Notes under the pieces: model-generated | The model's database searches: none | The model's input: the letters and a program-made list of their open reading frames with translations, nothing else | What the model was told of the DNA's origin: nothing | Shown: positions 15,468-24,434 of the stretch, one piece after another | How positions within the stretch are numbered: position 1 is the stretch's first letter | Layout: each line of letters starts with the position of its first letter | Assembly (NCBI RefSeq): GCF_001816125.1 | Contig: NZ_MDZA01000437.1 | Coordinates: 1 to 64,000, forward strand | DNA length: 64,000 nucleotides | DNA from: Hymenobacter coccineus | Lineage (GTDB): Bacteria; Bacteroidota; Bacteroidia; Cytophagales; Hymenobacteraceae | Direction: 5' to 3' | Program-made: the position numbers and the translations under genes

Positions 15468-16832
15468 TCAGTTAGCGGCGTTGGCGGCGGGTAGGCGGCC
15501 CGTACTCTTGAGTAGTTTCCAACGGGCCAGTTCGGCGTTGGCCTTGGCCGAGCGCAGGTTGAGCTGAGCTTGCAGCAATTGGGTATTGGCGTCGAGAAAA
15601 TCAGTGGGCGTGCTCACGTTGGCCTTCAGGCGGTTTTGCTCGACACGGAAGTTTTCGGTGGCCTGCGCCAGGGCCGTTTCCTGAAGCTGAATTTTTTCTA
15701 CCTGCTGCTCGTAGGTGCGGTAGTTGGCGTTTACTTCGCTCAAAATCCGGTCGCGGGTGTCGTCGATGGTGGCGCTCTGCTCTTCTACGCGAAAGCGGCT
15801 TTCGGCCACTCGCGCTCGGTTCGTGTACAGGCCGCCAATGTCAAAGGCCAGCGCGGCGAAGACGCTGGAAGTCCCCTTGAAAGCCGCTTGGTTAGGAAAA
15901 ACCCGCTGATTGGGCCGGTTGTAGTCCACGTTGCCGCCAAAGCTGAGCGAGGGCAGGCTTCCGGCCCGCGCGACGCGCTGGTTGAGCACCGCCTCCTCGC
16001 GGCGCAGGCCCAGGGCCTGTAGTTCTGACCGTTTTTGCAGCGCTTCCTGCAAGTAGCCGTCCAGGGGCCCCAGGGTGGCGGTGCCGGGCAACTCGGCCGG
16101 GTCGATGGCAAATTCGGTGGTTGGCGGCAGGCCGGTGGCCAGGGCCAAGTTGAAGCTATTAGTAGCTTGCCCCGCGCGCAGGTCGGCCAGGCTGCTTTTG
16201 AGCTGCGAGATGGTGAGGTCGATTTTCAGCCCGTCTACTTTCAGGGCTACGCCCTGATTTTCGAGGTTGGTAAGGTCCCGGCGCCGGTCCTGCAGCACCT
16301 TAATATTCTCGCGAATGATGCGCTCCGAGGCGTTGAGCGTATAAAGCGTGTACCAAATGGTGGTCACGTTGTCGGCGGCAGCCAGGCGATACTGGTCGGC
16401 TTCGGCGGTCGTAGCCTGGGCTTCGCGCTCAGCCACGGCGATGCCGTTGCGCACCCGGCCCCCGGCCCACAGCACCTGCCGGACCTGGAAGTTATTGAAG
16501 CTCTGGTTGAGAATCTGGGGGTTGAGCGTGACTTCGCCGGCTCCCGGAAACGGCACCACGAACGGGGTGACGTTGTCGGAAATGCGGTAGAAATTACTCG
16601 TTACTGCTACGCTGGGCAGCAGGCCGTTCTTGGCCTGGGCCACCCGCGCCTGCGTCACGTTTTGCGAGGCTAAGTTGCGTTTCAGCGCTTTGCTCTGCCG
16701 CACGGCCAGCGTAACAGCTTCAACCAGGGGCAGCGACCGGGGTGCGGACTGGGCTATCCCGGCTGCGGGCCACAGCAGCCCGGCTAGCAACCAAGCGGCC
16801 CGGCTCTTGTAACGAGCAACTGTCGAAATCAT
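15468..16832 (-). CDS. TolC-family outer-membrane efflux channel
   Basis: 454 aa from ATG 16832, which gives a clean signal peptide (WLLAGLLWPAAGIAQSA); the frame is open further upstream but without a signal. The two repeated OEP domains are seen: LVEAVTLAVRQSKALKRNLA near the start, the Ala/Gln/Arg-rich helices, GNVDYNRPNQRVFPNQAAF between them and ANVSTPTDFLDANTQLLQAQ near the end. It is first in the operon with emrA and emrB. A MarR-type regulator is divergent, 249 bp away. Confidence 0.85.
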   Translation of the reverse strand: MISTVARYKSRAAWLLAGLLWPAAGIAQSAPRSLPLVEAVTLAVRQSKALKRNLASQNVTQARVAQAKNGLLPSVAVTSNFYRISDNVTPFVVPFPGAGEVTLNPQILNQSFNNFQVRQVLWAGGRVRNGIAVAEREAQATTAEADQYRLAAADNVTTIWYTLYTLNASERIIRENIKVLQDRRRDLTNLENQGVALKVDGLKIDLTISQLKSSLADLRAGQATNSFNLALATGLPPTTEFAIDPAELPGTATLGPLDGYLQEALQKRSELQALGLRREEAVLNQRVARAGSLPSLSFGGNVDYNRPNQRVFPNQAAFKGTSSVFAALAFDIGGLYTNRARVAESRFRVEEQSATIDDTRDRILSEVNANYRTYEQQVEKIQLQETALAQATENFRVEQNRLKANVSTPTDFLDANTQLLQAQLNLRSAKANAELARWKLLKSTGRLPAANAAN

Positions 16833-17010
16833 AGAATAGGAGAGGAAAAACACGGAGCTGGTAAGCAAGTGATGGCAGAGCGACGAGCAGCCGCCAGAGT
16901 TTATCTCAGGGGAGAGCACATTTTTAAGCTGACCTTTGCGAAGTCTGCTGGTGAATGGCCGGCCGAGCGACTACGTAGTGATTCGGATTAGGAAAGCAGA
17001 TTTACTACTA

Positions 17011-17025
17011 ATATTTATCAAATAT
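17011..17025. promoter_or_regulatory. Candidate MarR operator
   Basis: ATATTT-ATC-AAATAT is a perfect inverted repeat in the AT-rich region between the efflux operon (start 16832) and the MarR gene (start 17082). The position is right for a site that represses both directions. There is no direct evidence of binding. Confidence 0.4.
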
Positions 17026-17081
17026 ACTACGAATTTGTAATACATCTAGTTGCTTTGCCCGTAGAAATAATTTATTGCCGT

Positions 17082-17720
17082 ATGAAAAACATTTTGCCTG
17101 TGCTCCAGCAGTTGATTTCTGAACTAGAGCGCTACGCCCAGGCCACTTCCGAAATCGACTTGGCCGAGTTTGCGGCCTGGCTGCACCAGCGGCACCGCCC
17201 GGTCGGGGACTTAGCTGGCGAGGCAGTTGTGCCGCTGCACCGCGAGCCGCAGTATCTTAATACCCTACCCCCCCTCATGCAGTTGGTGCCGCTGGTGACG
17301 CGCCTCAACTACTTCACCCACGCGGCGGCCGAGCAATTGCTGGCTGGTTTGCCCATTGCAGGCATCCGTGAGTTTAGCGTACTATCCTCTATTCTTGGTG
17401 GCCAGACGCCCACCAAGTCGGAAATTGCGGCCAATGCGCAGTTGGAGCTTAGCACTGTTACGGAGGTCACGCGCCGCTTAGTGCAAACCGGCTTAGTAAC
17501 GGAGGTGCCCGACCCCAAGGACCGTCGCGCCCGCCGCTTGAAAATTACCCCGGCCGGGCAAGCCGTGCACACGCAGGGAAAGGCCCTCGTTGCGCAGCTC
17601 AGCCAATACCTCTACGACCCGCTGACGGCCGCTGAGCAGACCGAACTGCACCGGCTGCTGAGTGTGCTCAACACCGTGCACTCAGCCCAGCCACTGCCTT
17701 CGCCGCCCCCGAGTCGCTAG
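17082..17720 (+). CDS. MarR-family transcriptional regulator
   Basis: 212 aa from ATG 17082 (an alternative TTG at 17055 would add nine residues). The winged helix is in the second half: EFSVLSSILGGQTPTKSEIA, LELSTVTEVTRRLVQTGLVT, then the wing VPDPKDRRARRLKITPAGQA with the MarR-typical D-x-R-D/RxR pattern. The first ~75 residues form an extra helical domain. It is divergent from the emrAB-tolC-like operon and most likely represses it until a phenolic or other aromatic ligand binds. The gene is intact. Confidence 0.8.
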   Translation: MKNILPVLQQLISELERYAQATSEIDLAEFAAWLHQRHRPVGDLAGEAVVPLHREPQYLNTLPPLMQLVPLVTRLNYFTHAAAEQLLAGLPIAGIREFSVLSSILGGQTPTKSEIAANAQLELSTVTEVTRRLVQTGLVTEVPDPKDRRARRLKITPAGQAVHTQGKALVAQLSQYLYDPLTAAEQTELHRLLSVLNTVHSAQPLPSPPPSR

Positions 17721-18224
17721 AGTCTGCTGTGCTTTTGCAGGCGTTTTGAGTGCTATTAAAAAATGGCCGACGCGCAAAGAAGCGCATCACGACACTTTCT
17801 TGGCCTTAGTAAAGTTGCGGCCTGTTTAGTGAAACACAAAAGATGAGAAAACAACTTCAGCTTGCTGGAAAGCACATAATAGGCTCTAAACAAGAACGTG
17901 GCTGTGGCAGAATTCGCCAATTCGCTCAGCCTGGCGCAAGAAGCCGAAATTTTCCTCGCCGCGCAGAACGTGGTGCCGGGTAAAGCCTGGGGCCGGTGGC
18001 GTGGGCATGGGACCGGCCTGCCCACGGGAGGGTAGCACCGCTGGCCCCCCCGCAAGCAGGCCGGTCAGGCAGGCGACTAAAAAATAACAGCTGAGCATAC
18101 CAGCCAGGTAGGAACGAAGAAATATAGCCCCCTGCCAAGCGGCCGCGCTGGGTGGGGGTACTGCCAGTCTCCCGAAGTGAAGGTGAACGTATTGGAGCTG
18201 GGGCACCACTATCTTTGGCTAGGG
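17721..18224. other. Region without a clear gene; contains a degenerate IS1182-type end
   Basis: Several overlapping minus-strand frames exist but none has recognisable or natural-looking sequence throughout. At 17897-17915 CGTGGCTGTGGCAGAATTC resembles the IS1182/MITE terminal repeat with two differences. The stretch is probably decayed DNA between the MarR gene and the DUF2798-like remnant. Confidence 0.35.
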
Positions 18225-18394
18225 CTACGGCCGGTCCGACGATGGGCGAGGGAAGGTCAGCCAGCTGGCCAGCCGGGTCACTAGTAGGGCGCACGCCAGG
18301 GAGCAGGGGATAGCTACCAAATTGGAGATAGCCAGAGTATTCCTCACCAGGCCCGCCAGAAGCCAGTTCCGTAGCCTATGTTAGCCAGCGTCAT
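18225..18394 (-). pseudogene. DUF2798-like membrane protein remnant
   Basis: On the minus strand MTLANIGYGTGFWRAW is followed, after a one-base loss, by RNTLAISNLVAIPCSLACAL, LVTRLASWL. This matches the 'tLvNxG-FxxxWLrxxxiaxxvA-P-alxxaplvxrl' pattern of the two-helix DUF2798 family. The first helix is incomplete. A TAG follows at 18225-18227. Confidence 0.4.
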
Positions 18395-18812
18395 GGCCGT
18401 TGAAAGAACGAGCCTCGTGAAATACGGTCATGAATAATGCGAGCAGGAATGGTTGGTATTTAGGGTGAATTCCCGTAGTCAGCTACAATTTGCCGACTTG
18501 ATTACTTGCGGGGCTGGGTAGCCAGCCGCTACTAAGAGTGGCAAAGTGCTGAGGTAGTGAAGGACTTAGGCCAACGCATCCTTCCTGCTTAGGGGTTAAG
18601 TACTTATCCAGCAAGAGGAAGGAGTAAAAACTGGCTCTTCCGCGCTGGCTGAAGAACCCCGCCCGCGTCGTTGCACGACCCTAGCGGCGCGGGCGGAATT
18701 CTCTAGCCAGCTTAGTAAAATACGCTTGTTAGAACTACCTTATGCTTGACGCACTAGTCAAGACAGCTTAAGCAGCCTTTCAGCATTGCGGTGGGCAATG
18801 TTGGCCCTTGCG
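18395..18812. other. Region without a clear gene
   Basis: No coding frame with plausible protein sequence was found on either strand. A GC-rich inverted repeat (CCGCCCGCG ... CGCGGGCGG, about 18660-18702) is present without a T-run. Confidence 0.3.
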
Positions 18813-19739
18813 TCATCGGAAATAGCAGCTTACTCCAAAAAGTGAGGGGGCGGTACCATCTGGGCGGTAAACGAACGGGTAATCAGTGGCGTACAGCGCC
18901 CGCTCGATCCCCATTATTTCCAGGGCTTCTTGCAGGTACCGGGCATTGAACATGCCGCTGGGCGTGACGTAGAAATTTCGCCGGTAATACTTCACTACGG
19001 GCATCTTCAGGTTTTTCGCGCTGGCCGTCATCAGGTTGACCCGCTCCAGGAAGAAGGTAACCATCTCCCCCAGTGCCCCAGCACGATTTGCAGGTTGGGT
19101 AGCTCATCGAATACTCCGGCCAGAATCAAGCGTAGTGCGGCCACCCCCGCGTCCAGGTGCCAGCCCCAGCCGTTGGTGGCAAAACTCAGGCTTAGCGCCG
19201 GGTCAAACCCGTCCTAGTACTGGGCGCGCACCGGCTGAGGCGGAATTTGCGGGTGCAGGTAGACAGGCACTTCCAGGGCCGCCGCTGCCGCCAGCAGGGG
19301 CCGGTAGTCGGGGTGGTCAAGGTACCCATCCCCGGTGCGGGCGTGAATCATCGCCCCGCGCAGGCCCAGCTCCTGCACCGCTCGGTGCAATTCGCTCACG
19401 GCTGCAACCGGGTCGGGAGTCGGCAGGGTAGCAAAGCCAGTAAAGCGGTCGGGATGGGCCTGAATAGCCGCCGCCAGCCGGTCGTTGGCCTGGCAAGCCA
19501 GGAGTACTGCCTGCCGTCGGGGGCAGCGCCTGGGTGGCCGGGGTTGTCACTGATAAGACCATCATATCCAGCTCAATCAGGTCCATTTGCCGCAGGCGGT
19601 CGTCGCTTAGGTCTTGCAGCCGATGCAGCAAGGTTGGGTCTTGGTATAGGTTCATGCTGGCTTCCCGCTTGCCCGGTTGGTTGAACGCGGCGGCAATTTC
19701 AGGTGTTCAGAAATGTTCTTCTAAGTCAATGATTTTCAT
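18813..19739 (-). pseudogene. Second amidohydrolase_2 family gene, heavily decayed
   Basis: Paralogue of the gene at 11651-12536. ATG 19739 reads MKIIDLEEHF and then TGA at codon 11. Further parts lie in other frames: DDRLRQMDLIELDMMVLS, then SELHRAVQELGLRGAMIHAR with VPVYLHPQIPPQPVRAQY and a stop, GWGWHLDAGVAALRLILAGV, and finally MVTFFLERVNLMTASAKNLK with ALYATDYPFVYRPDG. There are at least two nonsense codons and two frameshifts, and the C-terminus is not family-like. It cannot give an active enzyme. Confidence 0.75.
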
Positions 19740-19888
19740 ATAATTGCGCTAGATTTTCAGGCTTGAGCCGGCACGGTAAGTAACGAACTATACCAGCGCC
19801 GGCCGCGCCCGCTTCGTTACAGACCTAATTTTCGGCACCAGGGCATACTAATCTGATAAGCAAGCAAATACGCCCTGGCGCCGAACTT

Positions 19889-20888
19889 TTAGGTGTTCAG
19901 CAGGTAAGGCACGAAAATGTCCTCGCACGTTAGCTGGCGCTTCGAAAGGCCCTGCTCGTAATGGTAGCGCAGAAACGCATCCACCGCCTTGCGGTTGGCG
20001 GCCAGGCCGGCCGGCCACCAGTCATTGCCGAGCACGGCGCGGTCTTCAGTCAACAGGTTGGTGAGCCACGGAATCATGCTATTCATGTTGTTGAAAAATT
20101 ATGCTTTGCGTGTACTGCTGCTTCACCAGGTTTTCCGCGTCGCAGAAGCCCTGGTAAACTGCCCGGATGAGGTCGGGCTGTTGCAGGGCCAGCTCCTTGC
20201 GCACCACCACGGTGTGCATAATCGGGTAGATGCCTGTGCGCTGGTAGTAGGCCCGCTCGGTGGCCACGTAGTCGGGAAAAAGTAGCGCCACCTTGGGCGA
20301 CTTTTCCAAGATGCACTTCGGAATGTCGGCCGAGATGAGGGCATCAATTTCTCCGTCTTCGAGCAGCTGTCCCAGGTCCGTGCCGTTGGGCATATTCGTA
20401 ACCTGCACGTTGGCCGGGTGGGGCTGCGGCACGAAGGTAGTCGGCTTCAGGGGCCAGTCGAGGCCCCCGATAACCCAGCTGCACTGTTCGGGCTTCACGC
20501 GGTAGTCGTCCGAGAGGATGCCTTTAGGCCACACGCCCGCGTCGTGACCGTACAGAGCAAACTCCCCCACGCGTTTGCTCACCAAGTCTTCCGGCTTCTT
20601 AATGCCGCTATTGACGTTGACGTAGATGGCAGAGTGCCGGAAGCACCGGTTCGGGAATACGGGAATGGCCAGAAAAGGCGGGTCGTCGAAGTCCATCGTG
20701 CGCAGAAAATGGGACAGGCCTAGCTCCGACACGTCATATTTGCCCCGCACCATGCCCTCGAATACTTCGGTCACGATGCGGTTAGAGTAGAAATCCACTT
20801 CAACCCCTTCCATCTTGACCGTTCCATCGGCCAGCACGCGGGTGCGGCCATACTCGCCGAAGGCGATATGCAGCTTTGGGTTACTCAT
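19889..20888 (-). pseudogene. 4,5-dihydroxyphthalate decarboxylase-like protein, one frameshift
   Basis: ATG 20888 gives PKLHIAFGEYGRTRVLADGT, a periplasmic-binding-like fold of the phthalate decarboxylase branch, with VEVDFYSNRIVTEVFEGMVR, YDVSELGLSHFLRTMDF, FPNRCFRHSAIYVN and TGIYPIMHTVVVRKELA. At about 20090-20098, in a short T/A-rich run, the frame shifts; the other frame continues NSMIPWLTNLLTEDRAVLGN, DWWPAGLAANRKAVDAFLRY, HYEQGLSKRQLTCEDIF to the TAG at 19889. One indel separates it from an intact gene of about 330 residues. Together with the amidohydrolases this suggests aromatic-acid breakdown. Confidence 0.75.
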
Positions 20889-21128
20889 AAGTAATGCCTA
20901 TAATGCGGGCAGCAGGGTAAAATGGCTGACTAGGTGGAACAGGGGTCAGCGCGGCTCCTCGCGCCAGTCGGCCGTGGCAACAGGTGCTAGCCCCTGCCGC
21001 CACTGGTCAGTTCTGGCGCAGAGCAATTGCCTCGTCCTATTTGACAAGGGCAAAGTTCCACCGGCCCGGTCTTGGAACTGCGCCTGATTCTTGCGCCTTT
21101 ACTTCCGCATTCTTGCTCGTTTTGCCCG

Positions 21129-22009
21129 CTACCGCTGGCTGGTATACTTCCGCGGGCTGCACCCCACGGCCCGCCGAAAGGCCTCCGCGAAGCGCGCCGG
21201 CGTAGCAAAGCCGAGCGCATCGCTGACGGTCGCCACCGGCAAAGTGCCGGTACGCAGAAGCTGCTGCGCGCGCCGCATTTTCCACCCTAACACGTACTGG
21301 TAGGGGGGGATGCCCAAGGTCAACTTAAAGCGGCGAGCGAACTAGAACACGCTGAGGTTGGCCAGGCTAGCCAGTGCCTCCAGCGTCACGGGCTGGCGTG
21401 GGCGGCCAGATACTCGTCGATGCGACGCAGTACCGCCACGGGTAGCTGAGCGCCGGAAGTTACGCGTGGGGCGGGGGTGGCGTAGTGCTCTAGCAAGTAG
21501 TACATAAGCACTTGGGTCAGCGACTCAACGTAAAGCTGGCCTAACGCGGGCGGGATGATGACAGCCGCTAGCAGCTGCTGTCCAACCTGCGTGAGGAACG
21601 GGTCAGCGAACTGGAAACGGTTGTGCAAGCTAAAAGCCGTGCGGTCCAGGCGCTGGCCAGCCAGTTTTTCCAGGTACTCGTTATCCAAATACAAGTGCGT
21701 AGTATCCAACAAGCCTTCCCACATCACGGCCCCGTACTCACCCCCCGGATACAGGCCCGCGTCACCAGCTTGAAAAGCGGTTACTTCCACGTGGCGGCCC
21801 TGTCGGCGGCGGGCCAGCACGGGTGCTTGGGGCTGGTGCAGCAATAACAAGTGGTGCAAGTGGAAATGCGCGGGCAACTCCATCGCGGGCGATTGGTAAT
21901 GCTCTACCCGCAAGCCAGGCCACGCCTGCGCAGCACTCGTTGCCAAGGGGGCTTGGGGAAATAACTCCGAATCGTAAGTTACCAGGTAAGAGGCAGGCGC
22001 GGAGTTCAT
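21129..22009 (-). pseudogene. AraC-family regulator, frameshift plus nonsense
   Basis: ATG 22009. The N-terminal cupin-like part (LRVEHYQSPAMELPAHFHLH, HLLLLHQPQAPVLARRR, FQAGDAGLYPGGEYGAV) is intact. Near 21398 the frame shifts (EYLAAHASP / VTLEALASLANLSVF), a TAG follows where an aromatic or Gln is usual before FARRFK, and the second HTH reads LGIPPYQYVLGWKMRRAQQL, LRTGTLPVATVSDALGFATP, ARFAEAFRRAVGCSPRKY. The DNA-binding domain is thus separated from the sensor part. It probably once controlled the adjacent decarboxylase gene, which lies on the same strand. Confidence 0.75.
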
Positions 22010-22114
22010 AAGCAAGCAAAAGGCCAAATACGTGCGCAGCGGCTCGGATGATTCACCAGCCGAGCCGCCCGCCTTCCTAGGCCGTATGCTCTTCCACTGC
22101 CGCCGCTACCGGCA

Positions 22115-22615
22115 CCAAAAAGTGCTAGCCGGCTTGTAGGACGAGCCATGCGCCCAGCGCACTGTGCACTTTCGGGCCTTTGCCGAACTACAGCCCCAGG
22201 CGACGAAAATGCTGGCTGCTGATTTTTTGCGCCGGGTACTGGCGGCCATCCCCAACAAAGTGCATAAAGTGTTAACCGACAACGGGACCCAGTTCGGTAA
22301 TATGCCCCACCAGGGGCATACCTGGTGACACATTTTTGACCGTGTCTGCGACGAGCACGGCAGCGAGCACCGCTTTAACAAACCCGCCCGGGCAGGTCGA
22401 GCGCTTCAACCGCATCCTCAAAGAGGCTACTGTCCAGCGCTATCACTACCAGACTACGGCTCAGCCCAACGACCATTTCAAGCCTTTCTACGGACTTACA
22501 ACCACGGCAAGCGCTTCAAACGACTACGGAGCAAACCCACACACGAATTTATCTGCCAACAATGGTATTTAAACCCAACTATCTTTATTCGTGACCCCAC
22601 CCACCTCACCCTGTG
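22115..22615 (+). pseudogene. IS481-family transposase, C-terminal remnant
   Basis: Reads RTVHFRAFAELQPQATKMLA, DFLRRVLAAIPNKVHKVLTD, NGTQFG (the DNGxQF catalytic Asp block), then a TGA, IFDRVCDEHGSEHRFNKPA, and in other frames QVERFNRILKEATVQRYHY and KPTHEFICQQWYLNPTIFI. The order is that of IS481 transposases. Several stops and shifts interrupt it, and the N-terminal third is absent. Confidence 0.7.
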
Positions 22616-22688
22616 ACTATACACCTACCCCCCTCCTAAATACTTGGTATACAAGTTATATGTCTCGGAGGGGGTAGGCTATGGAAGC

Positions 22689-24299
22689 TCATTGCTTAAG
22701 TATTTTCAGGGCTTTGCTTTCGCCCTTGCCGGTCCTGAGGTAGTAGCTGCCAGCTTTTAAGCTGCTGACGTTCACCTGCACCGCGCCGCCGCTAGCCGGC
22801 GATTTTAGGTGCAGCACGGTGCGACCCACTGCATCTACCACCGTGAGCGTGGTATTGGCCGGAATGTCGGTCAGCGTTACTGTTTCGGTGGCCGGGTTGG
22901 GAAAAAGCACTGCTTCCGGGGGGCCAAGCTTGGCGGCAGTGGCAGCCTTGCTAGCCAGGGAGGCGCTAGCCGCCGCGAGCAGCCACTGACCGTGGAGCTG
23001 GTTATTGTCGTCGTACTGGTCGATATTGTCGTCGTCGTTGAGGCCGCCCCCGCTTACTTCCACCAGCCGGCCGCTGTGGGCTGCTTTCAGCTTGTAGTAC
23101 CCGTTGTCGGCGGCGAGCAGAATAAATTTCTGGTTGTTAGCCCCCCCGGCGGCAGCGGTCCATTGTAGCACGTTGGCGGTGTTGTTGACGCTGCCGCCGG
23201 CCACGTCCACCACTTTGCCGGTGGCCACGTTGCTGATTTTGTAAGCCCCGTCGCCCACGTCAGTCAGGGCAAACTGCTGGTTGGCGGCACCGGTGCCGCG
23301 CCATTGCAGGATGTTCGCGCCATCGGCCGTGCTGCCGCCCGCCACGTCCATGTACTTGCCGCTGTTGCGGTTTTGCAGCGAATAGGTGCCGTTTTTGCCC
23401 GTCACGCCGTTGGCGCGCACCCGAATGGAGGTTGTTAGGTTATCCCACCCTCCCAGGCAGGCATTGTCGGCAGTGAGGGTGAGGTAGTTGCCGCCAAAGT
23501 TGTCTTCCACGTAGGCAAACACCTTGTAGCCGGCCGGGACTTTTATGGAGGAGATATCATCGTTGGCAACTCCCAGGGCTTGCAGCGCGGCGTAGTTGTA
23601 GTCGCCCAGCGTGAGCTTGACGCCGTAGCCGCCGTAGGAGCAGCTCTGGTAGAAAGCCGGCAGCACGGGGTTAAGCGTGTTGAAGGCGGTTTCGGCCAGC
23701 AGTAGTGCGCCGGCCGCGTTGGGGTGCAGGTTGTCGTTGTAGAGCGTGCCACGCTTGCCTTGCGTGGGCGTGTTGTAGTCGATGATGTTTGCCCCTTTCG
23801 CCTTGGCTACCTGCGCGATGAGCGGAATCACCTCGTTCTGCAGATTGGAAACCTGGCTGGCGTCGCCGTAGCACGCCACCGGGTAGCACAGGTAGATGGT
23901 GGGGTTGCGGCCGTTTTGCCGAAAGGCGTCAATCATGGCCGAGTAGTCGTTCACAAAATCGGCCTTGTACTGCCAGTTGTCCGGGTGAGCGTCGTTGGTG
24001 CCGAGCGAGATGATGAGAATGTTCGGGTCGTAGCTTTTGGCTTCGGTGAAGCGCATCGTGTTCCAGTAGGGCGTGTTGGTGCGCTTGAGCATAGTGGTGC
24101 CGCTGACCCCGCAGTTGTAGACGGTGTACTTGCTGCCCAGCATCACCCCGAGCCGGGCGGGCCAGGCTTCCTGGTCGCTTTGTAGCGTGTAGCCGGCCGT
24201 AACACTGTTGCCGACGCACACCACCCGGGTGATTTGCGCACGCGCCAGAAACGAGCAGCAAACGTTTAGTAAGGGAAGTAACAAAATAAGCTTTTTCAT
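22689..24299 (-). CDS. Secreted SGNH/GDSL hydrolase with ricin-type lectin and Por sorting domain
   Basis: 536 aa from ATG 24299, which gives a signal peptide (LILLLPLLNVCCSFLARAQ). The SGNH catalytic blocks are all visible: VCVGNSVTAG with Ser about 32, a Gly in NCGVSG, ISLGTNDAH and DNLHPNAAG with the Asp-His pair near residue 195. A beta-gamma-crystallin-like segment follows (KVFAYVEDNFGGNYLTLTAD), then a ricin-B-type lectin domain (about 315-450, repeated QxW/ILQW motifs), then a type IX secretion C-terminal domain (VLFPNPATETVTLTDIPANT). It is the last gene of the mannan locus and may deacetylate or otherwise de-esterify the glycan. Confidence 0.8.
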   Translation of the reverse strand: MKKLILLLPLLNVCCSFLARAQITRVVCVGNSVTAGYTLQSDQEAWPARLGVMLGSKYTVYNCGVSGTTMLKRTNTPYWNTMRFTEAKSYDPNILIISLGTNDAHPDNWQYKADFVNDYSAMIDAFRQNGRNPTIYLCYPVACYGDASQVSNLQNEVIPLIAQVAKAKGANIIDYNTPTQGKRGTLYNDNLHPNAAGALLLAETAFNTLNPVLPAFYQSCSYGGYGVKLTLGDYNYAALQALGVANDDISSIKVPAGYKVFAYVEDNFGGNYLTLTADNACLGGWDNLTTSIRVRANGVTGKNGTYSLQNRNSGKYMDVAGGSTADGANILQWRGTGAANQQFALTDVGDGAYKISNVATGKVVDVAGGSVNNTANVLQWTAAAGGANNQKFILLAADNGYYKLKAAHSGRLVEVSGGGLNDDDNIDQYDDNNQLHGQWLLAAASASLASKAATAAKLGPPEAVLFPNPATETVTLTDIPANTTLTVVDAVGRTVLHLKSPASGGAVQVNVSSLKAGSYYLRTGKGESKALKILKQ

Positions 24300-24434
24300 A
24301 CTAAGAGGTTTTGTTAAAGTGCTTGAAATCTGAAATGTACCCGTACACTGATTTAGCTTAAGAGGGGTAGGGACTGTTGAAACCGCTCCTATTGTGGCGG
24401 ACGCTTTCACTACTCCCTACCCCCCTAAGGCCCC

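Noticed and set aside
17926-18294. Minus-strand frame of about 120 codons after the MarR gene
   Set aside because: Low-complexity Pro/Arg/Gly composition and several competing frames; no part matches a domain.
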